From: Anodontia alba
Taxonomy: Eukaryota > Mollusca > Bivalvia > Lucinida > Lucinidae
Assembly (NCBI GenBank): GCA_964016985.1
Contig: OZ024826.1
Span: 68,168,768-68,232,767, forward strand
Reading direction: 5' to 3'
DNA: 64,000 nt
Made by a program: the position numbers and the translations under genes. A model generated the notes under the pieces. That model was not told the DNA's origin and did no database searches. It saw only the letters and a program-made list of their open reading frames with translations. Of the stretch, positions 52,512 to 63,228 are shown in pieces (the stretch's first letter is position 1; each line of letters opens with the position of its first letter).

Positions 52512-53395
52512 AAAAACATTTTTTGTTTTTCTTCACTGATTCTAAATTACTGATGTTCCATAACAATATGTGAAAATATTTAACAAGTGGAACTTGTTGA
52601 AAACTTGCATCCAAACAACCTACCCTGTCGATTGTTGCATATTTTGCAGCTGTTTTTACTTTGGGAAAAATGAAAATATTTGATTTTTTTAAAACAATGA
52701 CTGGAATAAAACTTTTTCTGCATAATTATGTAGTTACAACAAATGGTTTTGCATTAAATTATGCTAAAAGTTTGCAAATTTACTTCTATCTAAAGTAGCA
52801 GGCCAAAACCGACTTTCCAAAAGATATTGAAAGGAGAGTAGGCTATTTCAGCAGACATAAAGTTACTGATAATTTTTCTTACCTTTCCCAGAAAATGGTT
52901 CTTGACATTTTGAAGACGATATTTGTCAAGGCTGAACATTTCATTCAAATTATCTCTGGAGACTATTTGAATTAAATGTGAAGCATCATCTTCAAAATGT
53001 CAACTATTTTGAAAAAAATGATACTTGACATTTCATTCAAATAGTCTCCAGAGATGATCTGAATGAAATATTGATCTTTGTTTACCTTGAAAAATACTGA
53101 GAATATCTTAAAATAGACAGAAGATGGTTTGCCCTGCTTCTAGGACAAATAAAAACTATGTAAAATGTCATCTAGTATTTCAAATTCAGCATTTAATTTT
53201 AAGTTACATCAATATTCCACTCAATGTTAACCTATAAAATAGAGCATTTTCAATATAGCTTTGCTATGTATCACCGTTCAACACAGTTCAACAACAATTT
53301 CACTCTTAGCTGTTCATAGCCCCGACCTTGCCTAGTTACATATGAATCTATGTCCACACCTTCTCTTTCTAACCATAAGAAGCACTTGAAAGGCT
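52512..53395. other. Unique AT-rich stretch with two 40-bp near-palindromes
   Basis: No gene is seen. 52939-52978 (ATTTCATTCAAATTATCTCT...) and 53031-53070 are each close to self-complementary and complementary to each other, centred on CTCTGGAGAC. A second pair, TTGACATTTTGAAGACGAT (52903) and ATCATCTTCAAAATGTCAA (about 52986), interleaves with them. Confidence 0.6.
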
Positions 53396-55392
53396 AAACA
53401 AATAAAAACATGGCTCGCTCACCTGAGTAAAATAGCCACTGCAGATATGCAGATGTTACGCAACATTTTTCCAGTCGTCACTGCAACTAATGAAGGGATC
53501 ATCATTTGAGCAGTTCTTGGTTTTGAAGAATAAGAATGTGTTGTTTTTTTATTATCATTATTTTACTATAAACGGGCATGACAGTCAATGGAGCGTGGCC
53601 ATTTGAACAAACTCGTAATCCCATTTCAACAGTAAGATTAGCATGAAACTTGGTGAAAATTGGCCAACTGATTTCTGAAGAGATAGTGTTTAACAATATC
53701 ATGATTTTATGCATGTATACAGCATAGGGGCAAGGGAAGATAAACCTTGCAGAATAAAATGTTGATTGTTACTTAAAGCTTTTGCTACTTCAATCATCTA
53801 TTGTAAGTTTTAGACACTTCAGCTATTTTTGTCTTTGTGTGTGTTTGCACTACTCTCAGAGGTCATTCTTTTTATAATACAGCTATTTTCGATCTAGAGG
53901 TCATCCTGTTGCTACAGTGTGTTTCAACTCAAAATGCCCAATGATTTAGGTGGAGAAGTAAAAAATTAGTTTTCAAGATGGCAGCTATGGCGGCCATTGT
54001 GGATTTCCAGTTGGCATGATTTTAGAAACTTTTCATCTAAACATCAACCTGTTGCTACATTGCAGGTTTCAATTACATTGTAATTTGACTTGTGGTTTGC
54101 GAGAAGATGTCCAAAACTGATTTTCAAAGATGGCGGCCACAGCGGCCAACAGATTTTCAAAGATGGCCGCTGTGGCCGCCATCTTCGATTTCCGATCGAC
54201 ACAATTTTAGCTCATTTCCATCCAGAAGTTGTCCTGTTGCTATAGAGCAAGTTTCGGCTCAAATCAACCAAAGGTTTGGGAAGAGATGTTGAAAATTGAT
54301 TTACAAGATGGTGGCTATGGCGGCCGTCTTGGATTTTTGATTGGATTTTTGATTGGCTCAGTTTTAGTTATTTTGTGTCTACTAGGCACCCCGATGCTCC
54401 TCATTAAGTTTCAACTTAATTGGATCATAGTCTTTAGAGGAGATGTGCAAAATATGAATTCTCAACATTTTTCCCATATAAATGTATAGGGCCAATACAA
54501 ATGCATGGGGAAGCAAATTTGACCTTGCCTTAAAAAGGTCAAACGTCAACATAGGACCGTCATTTTAGCAATTTTGGTAGAGGCCTTCCGTCCCCGATGA
54601 TTTGTGCAGGGCTTATTTAGTTCTGGAGAAGAAGATTTTTAAAGGTTTTTACCATATATGGGCATGACGGCCATTTTGGTAAATGGACCATGACTATTTT
54701 AGCAATCTTTCGTTATCCCAAGCTAAGGAGGCAAATTTGAGCAACATTGGCCCAGAGCCTTCAGAGGAGAAGTCATTTTAAATTCTCAACATTTTTCCCA
54801 TACAAATGTATGGGCTCATACAAGTGCATAGGGAAGCAAAGTGCATAGGGAAGCAAACTTGACCTCTCCATAAAAAGATCAACGTCTATGTACAACCATC
54901 ATTTTAGCAATTTTGGTAGACCTCCTGTCCCCGATGATTTGTGCAAATATTCAGCCCTAAGGCATCCTTAGTTCTGGAGAAGAAGATTTTTAAAGGTTTT
55001 TACCATATATGGGCATAGCGGCCATCTTAGTCAACGGACATGACCATTTTAGCAGTCTTTGTTCCCCCAACCTAAAAAGGCTCCATATGAAATTTGAGCA
55101 AAATTGGCTAAGCGGCTTCAGAGAAGTCGCTTGAAAATGTTAATGGACGGACGGACGAACGGATGTTCCAATAATATGTCCCATTGTAAATTTCCATAGG
55201 GTTTTAAGGGCTATAAGCTCCCTAATCCAAAGGTTTATAATGTACCTTAAAGGAATAAAGCATAATGTGGTTACAAAATTGAACCCCCTAACCCTAAATG
55301 TTGGCCTGGACGGACGCATGGATGACAAACGCATGGATGACGGACAAAAAGTGATCACTATAGCTCATCCTGAACATAGCTCAGGTGAGCTA
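53396..55392 (+). mobile_element. Helitron-like element family F1, copy with damaged head
   Basis: GGCTCGCTCACCTGAGTAAA and ATAGCCACTGCAGATATGCA match F1 at 815-850, but the CAAGAGGCC palindrome is lost. The body has AAAAAGGTCAAACGTCAACA and GGCGGCCATCTT-like modules, then GGAC words and the hairpin TAGCTCATCCTGAACATAG...GGTGAGCTA (55361-55392). A ~150-bp unrelated insert (about 55165-55315) lies in the GGAC tract. Confidence 0.8.
54127..54185. repeat. Perfect 22-bp stem palindrome with GATGGCGGCC ends
   Basis: 54127-54148 (AAGATGGCGGCCACAGCGGC CA) and 54164-54185 are perfect reverse complements around a 15-nt spacer. Each outer end reads AAGATGGCGGC, the classic YY1 core (known motif). It arose in an F1-type unit in which single copies of the motif recur. 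Confidence 0.8.
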
Positions 55393-55577
55393 AAAAGTGT
55401 TGCAAAAGTACTAGTTTATTTGACCCTTTCAGTACTACAGATCAAAACAATGTTTGCAAACTGTGTTTGTTTGTTTGTTTCTGAAGAAGAAGCTAACTGA
55501 TCTGGATCTGCATTGTTTGCCATTAAATATTTGAATATTTGTATCAACAAAGTGGATCAAGTAATCTGACTGGCTAA

Positions 55578-56859
55578 CAAGAGCTCCGCAAGCATAGGCA
55601 TCATATGCCAGTGGCAAGTAATAAGATGTAGCACATATACTGACTCCTGTACAATTCAGTGCTCCAGATGTAAACTGTAAGTGGAGTTAGTTAGAAACCA
55701 AAAAATTACCAAAATTTTCAAAGGGGCATAACACTGCTAATATTTGGTGGACTGTAATCTTGAAATGACATGCGCTGCTCCACATCATGGTCTAACTATT
55801 TACAAAGTTTCAGCTTCATTGGATTTAAACTATAGGAGAAGTTAGCCGGAAACAAAAAGTTAACAGAAATTTTCAAAGGGGCTGACTCTGTTAATAGTTG
55901 GTGTACTGTAACCTTGAAATACTATGCACTGCTCCACACAATGGTCTAACAATAAATCAATTTTCAGCCTGATTGGATGTAAACTGTATGAGGAGTTAGC
56001 TGGAAATGAAAAGTTTATAGAAATTTTTAATGGGGCATATCTGGTAATTTTTGGTGTACTGTAACCTCAAAATAATATGCACTGCTCCACATCATAGTGT
56101 AAGTATTCACAAAGTTTCAGCTTGATCGGATGTAAACTATAGGAGGAGATAGCCGGAAACTAAAAGTTTAAAGAATTTGCAAAAGACATAGCTCTGCTAA
56201 TATATGGTGGACTGTAACCTCGAAAAAATAACACTGTTCCACATCATGGTCTAAATATAAATCAAGTTTCAACTTGATCGGATGTAAACTGTATGAGAAG
56301 TATGCCGGAAACAAAAAATTTACAGAAATTTTCAAAGGGACATAACTCTGCTAATAATTGGTGGACTGTAACCTCGAAACAATATGAGCTGCTCTACATC
56401 ATGTCTTACTATAAATCAAGTTTTAGCTTGATCAAATATAAACTGTAGGAGGAGTTAGCCAGAAACGAAAAGTTTACAGAAATTTTCAAAGAGACATAAC
56501 TCTGCTAATATTTGGTGGACTGTTAGCTCGAAATAATATGCCATGCTCTACATCATGGTCTAACTATACATTAAATTTCAGCTTGATCGGACGTAAACTG
56601 TAGGAGGATTTAGCCAGAAACAAAAAGTTTACAGAAATATACAAATGGGCATAACTCTGCTAATATTTGGTGGACTATAACCCCGAAACAATATGTGCTG
56701 CTCACATCATGGTCTAACTATAAACCAAGTTTCAGCTTGATTGGATGTAAACTGTAGGAGGAGTTAGCCGGAAACGAAAAAGTTTACGGACAGACGGATG
56801 GACAGACTGACGCCAGACCCTGCAACATAATACATCCCATTTTTCAAATGTGCCAATAA
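55578..56859 (+). mobile_element. Helitron-like element family F8, most complete copy
   Basis: The head CAAGAGCTCCGCAAGCATAG then GGCATCATATGCCAGTGGC matches 27434. About seven ~159-bp units follow (CTGTAGGAGGAGTTAGCCGG, CTGCTCCACATCATGGTCTA), then a short GGAC tract and CCCATTTTTCAAATGTGCCA. The end is a little eroded compared with CAAACGGGCGTATAAA at 31766. Confidence 0.75.
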
Positions 56860-59800
56860 AAATTAGAAGATGGCGTGGTATATTAATTTATTCGGCATAA
56901 TACAAGTTTTATTAAGTTGTGATTATGTCTGAATGTATCAGTGAGAACTGATGCCCTTCTATAGTGTTACACACTGCAGTATCATGCTAGACACACTGAC
57001 ACGATAATACCACAAGTCACATTATTTTCATTTCGACCTTCAGCTCTCTCACATGTATGACATTAGCAATTAACCTGGCTAGGAACTCCCTGGATGCTCT
57101 TTTAAAGATTTTAAACCTGGAGTATATATGGTAATACCATGTAACCAGGTATCCATTGTTCAGCACTTCATATTTAACTTAGCAAGGGACAGGTAAGGAT
57201 GCTCTTTGCACAGTAAAATTTGGAAATTTGTGAAATTTTTGTTGATAATAAAATATTTTACTTTGCTTAGCACGTAGTGCAAGCAGTCATTTTATTTCTT
57301 CTTCAGCTGATATTGTTCTTGTGTCAATTATATTGTATTATGAACAGTACTGGGCTTGGTTACACAGTAACCCTGATATAATTACTGTACAATTTTACCT
57401 TTATGACATAAAGGGTATTACACAATAAAACATGGCTGAATCTTTTTTCCAATGTTCCATGTTGACTATGAAACCATGGATTTTGTTTTCTTTACCTCAC
57501 CCCCCACCCCAGGAGAAAACACATAGGAAGCTGTTTTCTGTAAAAGCTTTGTCTTCGAGGAAGATAATGGGCTTATAAGAAATTATGTTACATAGGTTAC
57601 ATAGTATTGTATGTTTTATAAAATGTTTTATAAAAAACAAAAAACATGTTTTGGAAGTTCTCTTCTCAGTAGAGAGAACATTATGTAAAACTACATTATT
57701 TAGAGTAAATATAGAAATTATGAAATGAATTTAAGATACATTATAGTAAAGCCTCCTTCCATGTATAATAATGATATTTATAGGGAGGCTCAGTTGGGTG
57801 AGTTTGAACAAAACTTTTCTGAAAAAGCAGCAATAAATTAAAGGTCTTGTAGAAAGTTTATTCATAGGGTTCCTATGAAAGAATGAATCAATTTTTATAA
57901 TGTTTACTCCATAATGCTACTGATTAATTATGCTGAAATATACATTTGCATAAGCAATTTTCGTACAGAACATTAGTTCATAGAACTTTATAAGCTCAAA
58001 AAGATCTATATGGCCTCAAAAGGACCAGAGCTATAGTTCAACATATGACCTTAGAAAGACTGGTTACATGGCCTAGAAAGGACCAGAAACAGTTATATGG
58101 CCTAAAAAGGACCAATGCTAAACTGAATTTATAAAAAATGAAGAAATCCTGCTTTAGATTTTTTTTTTTAAAATTCTGGTTATATTTTTTCACGTATTCA
58201 GGAGGTTGCTGGTGATCAAAATTTCTTTTTCTTTATTTTGGAATATTTTTTTCTTTTTTGTACAAAAATTAGATATGGTCTGATAGAGGCATATCCATGC
58301 CTATATTCTGGCATATCCAGATCTATATACCAACAAAAAATAACACGAGATGAATGTACTATATCCCATTTGAGCTTATTTTGTAGTCATGCACATTCAG
58401 TATGCACAGAATACATTTTTTGACACTAAAGAAAGAATAAAGATGCTCAAAATAATATAGACTGTTTTAGTGGCTCTTGGACCATGATTTACAGAGCTGT
58501 TCAAGATAACACCTTCATAGCTATACATAATCCTATAGCTTAAACACAATCTTCTGCATCCTTAAATGTTAATTGGATTTTGCCTTCAGTTAATTGGGGG
58601 ATCTTTATTTAAAAGTCTTCACATATAGAAATTTTAGAGGGTCATTTAAACCCCATTTTATGTTTTGCTGTCTGATTGAAAATTTTATGTGTACCATTGA
58701 CTGAGTGGTCAAATTAGGCAAAATACACTCTTATACTAAGGTAATGCTCCAAGAGCAGTTGAATATGAACAGCCAGTTTATAAGAACTATCATGTCAAGT
58801 TTGATTCTGTAATTTAGCATGATAGCATACATGCTGTCACATGGTCGTGATATATAGACTTTAACGCAACTTGATACGTATTTTATTACAATTTTTGATG
58901 TCTTGTAAGCCAGGTAATATTGGGAGTCAGTAGGACAGGATTATAGCTGTTACAGTTCAGTTTTCTTCACTTCACTTTACTTCAGTCCCTCAACCTTGTG
59001 GGTTGTTGGGGCTTAGTTCTCTGGATTTGGATAAATGCTGACTTCTTCTATCTCAAAACTTCGGCCAAACTTAGAGCTGTTTCTGCAGTTTTTTAAACTG
59101 TCCGAACAAGTCTTGATTCATGGACTGTTATGTGAGTAAGATTTAATTGAAGGGAGGAATCATATAACAACCAATGATTGATGAAAATTTACAGCATGTG
59201 CTTATATAGAGTTTCAAGAATAGCTGGGTCAAATTTTATTTATCCAATAGAAAATTATGGCTAGTTCCATATAATTTTGGAGTATATTGATAAGTAAGGC
59301 ACTGTTGGTACCTTTTCTTTGTGTCATGCCAAATTCATGAATTAAAAACCATTTATGGTCAATGCTGGTTATGACCATATATATATTTAGTAATAAAAGA
59401 TACCTGTGGTATTTAACCTCCATAATAAAGAGTCTTAGTGTTCATGTTCCCAAAATATTTAAGTGAAGAACTTGATTTCTTATTTAACTGTTTGTCAGTA
59501 TATTCTAATTTTCAATAGAATGATTTAGTCCTGCATAACTGAAATGATATAAGCAACAGTTGAAAATAGGCTTCGATGAGAGACCATCTGTCTGCTTTGT
59601 TTGATTAAAGTTGTAGGAAAAATATGAGAGTACTGGTTTGGTAAGTATATCATCTGAAATGGGAAAAATATCTAGTGTTTTGGAATAAACTCTTCATTTG
59701 GGGTAAGTAATGACTTTTTCCAATTTATTCGAATTCAGTTTATCTAGTAACTATAGCCACTGAAGAAGTTTAATTTCTTGACATTCTTGACACTTTAGTA

Positions 59801-61453
59801 CAGATGGTTTACTTTTAAGCAAGTTGATATGGCATATCAAATTTCAATCTGAGTTTGTAAATACCATACTTGTATGCTTGATTAGGTGGATTGAATTCTT
59901 AGAGTGGATATTCAAAAAGTTTGTCTTTTTTGAAGGTGTTGGTAAAAACAAAGGCAATTTTATATGGAATAAAAAGCCTTTTCCCCCATTTGAGACCTCA
60001 AAAAATTTTTCTTTCCAGTAATAGCAAGCATCTGATCCTTCATAGAGCTGTGACTTTTTTGTGCTTAACTGGGTCAGACCATAAAACATGGTTTAAAAGT
60101 AGTTCTGTCTACATCCTCATTTGTATCTACAGCCTCAGTACAACTGTTTGTTTCTTAAGTAGAACTTTTTCATCATAAAATTTTATCATAAACATAACGT
60201 TTTATCTCCAACATTCACAGGCCATAGTGAATGATTGTTTTCTATAACCAGTTGAGTGTCTGATCAAAGGCTTTATTAACAGGGTACTCATTAAATAATC
60301 AAGATTGAGGAAAATTTTGTTTCAGCCATCAAGTTTTTTACATACATACAATTTACTCAGTTAGCCTTGAATTAATATTTTGTTGTTAGATTTTATACTC
60401 CAAGTTTATTGAGCTTTATTAGCATTTCTATATTGCTACTGAACTGAACCGTTTTTAGTACCATTTAGACTTGGTGCTTGATATCAAATTATCTGAATTA
60501 GAAAATTCGAATTAGAAAATTCAGTGTATAAATAATACTATAAAAAATAACTTTCAGTTTTTTACCAGCAACTGTGCTTTTTAGAGGTCATTATGTGATC
60601 TTAGTAAAACTCAGATGATCTATGATCTTATCAAACGCACACCAACAGTTTTATCTGAATAATTTAAAAATGAATGCTATCTTCTTATCTGTTCAAAGAA
60701 CAAAATAATGCAAATTCTTATTCTGCAGATCAGTTTGCAATATCTGCAGTGCACATCAAATACTGTGTTCTACTTGATACTAATTTATTATTTGTCATGA
60801 ACACTTCTTTTTAGGCAGAAATTTTTTTTTTTTACAGTGTGTAGCCTTCTTATAAGACAGAAAGATCATATTACAGTATATGGCCTTATATGTTCTCTAA
60901 TTTAGCAGAGATTTATTTCAGCTACTGAAAAGTAATTTTATTTCAGCTCTTTTTCTTAAAATTTTTCATTAGATATGTTCTGGAGAAAGAATGGTTTGTA
61001 TTTTGACAGACAAAATACCAGTTAAAGTAACTAGTTTGGGAAAAAATATATACATTGTACAAATAATTATCATTAGATAACAACTGTGAAGGATGAAGAA
61101 GAAACTCAACTTAATTTGGAGTTTCTTGATATTGACTTGAAAGTGTATAAAAATACGTAATAGAAAGTGTTTTTTAGCTTTCCATCTTCCATTACTCAGC
61201 ACATAATTGTATATTAGTCTCTACTATATATTTTACACTTAGTTTGGAACTTAATTCATATTTTGACATACTTCTCCATTACTATTCAAGGAAAGTTCCT
61301 CATTGAATATATTAGTTGTCTTTATATGTCCAGTTTAAGTGTTTTTTGATTTGGTATGATCATAAGTTAGTGGAATCTTTTTCATCAATTAAACCATTAT
61401 ATTCTGCTGGTATTTCATTATTTGTTGATTGGTTTGTTGCCTTACTTTAAAGA
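56860..61453. other. Long unique AT-rich stretch, no gene recognised
   Basis: No tandem array, TE protein or convincing exon was found. 57020-57173 is part of an inverted repeat with 61454-61804. All ORFs are under about 90 codons and AT-driven. This may be intron or intergenic DNA. Confidence 0.5.
57020..57173 (-). repeat. Left arm of a distant inverted repeat (partner 61454-61804)
   Basis: 57020-57067 (CATTATTTTCATTTCGACCT ... GACATTAGC) is the exact reverse complement of 61454-61501. 57053-57173 is the reverse complement of 61684-61804 with few differences. The two partners share GCTAATGTCATACAT, so the left arm fuses sequence that is separated at the right site by the MITE's left half. 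Confidence 0.75.
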
Positions 61454-61499
61454 TGCTAATGTCATACATGTGAGAGAGCTGAAGGTCGAAATGAAAATA

Positions 61500-61873
61500 A
61501 TGACCCCTCATCCAAGCGTTCGTGATGGATGAGGGGCATTATTGGAATGAGACCTGAGGCCTCGAGCATGTATGAACCCAATCCCTTTGGTGATATGAAA
61601 GAGTGTTTCCACAGCGGAATGTATTTTGGGTGTACCCACCCATTATTCAGTTATTTTAGTAAGGCAACAAAACAACTTTGAAAATATGAAGTGCTGAACA
61701 ATGGATACCTCAGTCACATGGTATTACCATATATACTCCAGGTTTAAAATCTTTAAAAGAACATCCAGGGAGTTCCTAGCCAGGTTAATTGCTAATGTCA
61801 TACATGCTCAAGGCCTCAGGTCTCATTCCAATAATGCCCCTCATCCATCACGAATGCTTGGATGAGGGGTCAT
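61500..61873. mobile_element. 374-bp MITE with ~70-bp TIRs and TA flanks
   Basis: ATGACCCCTCATCCAAGCGT ... (61500-61574) is mirrored by ... ACGAATGCTTGGATGAGGGGTCAT (61806-61873). Each arm contains its own hairpin CCCCTCATCC/GGATGAGGGG. TA flanks both ends (61498-61499, 61874-61875), consistent with a Tc1/mariner-mobilised MITE. No ORF. Confidence 0.8.
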
Positions 61874-62278
61874 TATACTGACACTGGTGTGACCAATCCT
61901 ATCTCTTCTTCCTAATGCTAATCCCCAAGTGAAAGAGTACCTTGTACCAGTTTTAGAAAGTGTTATGGGTAGGTATGGCCAGGCCCAGGATCAAATTTAA
62001 AATCTCTTGATAAAAAACAGAATTCTGTGGAAGGCAGGGTTGCATCTGCCGACACCTGTCATTACTATTAAACCAGTTAGAAATTCATGTAAAAAATAGA
62101 TGTTAAGCAGAAATGAAGATAAAAAGCAACAATGAGACAAAAATGACACAAAGTTATTAGACCATGAATATAAGTCAGCATCACAAAATGATACTGCAGT
62201 GTTCGTCCCTGTTAGGAAGGAAGCACATGCCAGGTATATCAGAAATAAGCCTATATAAGGCTACAGTTGACATAAACA

Positions 62279-62960
62279 AAAGGGCCCACAGGGCCCTAAT
62301 TTGCTCACCTGAGTGTCACTGTCTCCTGTATTCTAAAAGACTAAGGTTTCTCTTCATAGGACTATGTATGTTTAAAATTTGTTGAAAATGAATGTTCTGG
62401 AGGTTTAGGAACTGTGTTATACAGGCCTTGGGAGGAATGTGGTGGTGCATGGCACTGATAAAAGCATGTTCACTTGTACAGTATTATAGGCCTGGGGGAA
62501 TGAGGGGTGGGTGTTTGACCCATGGTGCTTTTGTTTTTTTCTTTTATTTTTTAGCTCTGGCGGCAATCTTGTTCAGCAGAGCAGGATGGTTCGAGCAATT
62601 TTGGTAGAGGATCACCCAAGGAAAATTCTTGTGAAATTACTGAAAAACCTGTCCAGCAGTGTCAGAGGAGGTCTTTTAAAGCAAAAAATGCAATGTATGC
62701 ATGTTAACTTTTATGGAAAATCAGCCCCTCTTATGGCATTTGAAGGCCTGATGAACAGAGGGACAAATGGATGAAAGAATAAACAAACAAACGGAGGGGA
62801 CTGGATACTTTGGATCTATACCTAACATCATACCAAATATTAACTAAATACATCATTTTGTTGTGAGCTCTTTAAATATTTTAACATAAAGATTATGACA
62901 CAAAAACTCAGTGTGTTTCATAGACCTTAAAGTCATAGGCATGGGTAATAATAATCTATG
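62279..62960 (+). mobile_element. Chimeric Helitron-like fragment (F1-like head, F4-like unit)
   Basis: AAAAGGGCCCACAGGGCCCT (perfect-arm palindrome GGGCCC/GGGCCC) is followed by TTTGCTCACCTGAGTGTC, an F1-type head. The next part has GGTAGAGGATCACCCAAGGA like F2. After ACGGAGGGGACTGG comes an F4-like unit (CATACCAAATATTAACTAAA, AGTCATAGGCATGGGTAA). No terminal hairpin is present. Confidence 0.6.
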
Positions 62961-63040
62961 CCATTTTTCTTATTTCTGCTTCAATTATTAAAATGGGGCC
63001 ATCCTACAGTACAGCTCAGGTAAAAGAACCAAAAAACTCT

Positions 63041-63228
63041 TTACTCCGAATATCGGCGTTTCGCCAACTTCCCAAAAACACTCGGAATCAAACCGAGTAA
63101 ACGTTATATTCGGCGGACACCACTCGCAAGTCCGCCGAAAATATGTGTTATGCGAAGTTACTCGGAATGGTAATATTGTACCCGGAGGCAATATTTCTCG
63201 CGAAGTGATGCGAAATTCCTCGGAGTAA
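63041..63228. repeat. 188-bp GC-richer foldback (TTACTCCGA ends)
   Basis: TTACTCCGA (63041-63049) and TCGGAGTAA (63220-63228) are inverted. Inside, TTCGGCGGAC and GTCCGCCGAA (63109-63118, 63130-63139) form a perfect 10-bp stem, and ACTCGG/CCGAGT words repeat. It contrasts with AT-rich flanks and is probably a small MITE. Confidence 0.6.

Noticed and set aside
56860..62278. Search for tRNA, snRNA or further exons in the unique AT-rich stretch.
   Set aside because: No cloverleaf with A/B boxes, no splice-bounded open frame above about 60 codons with coding composition; nothing could be supported.
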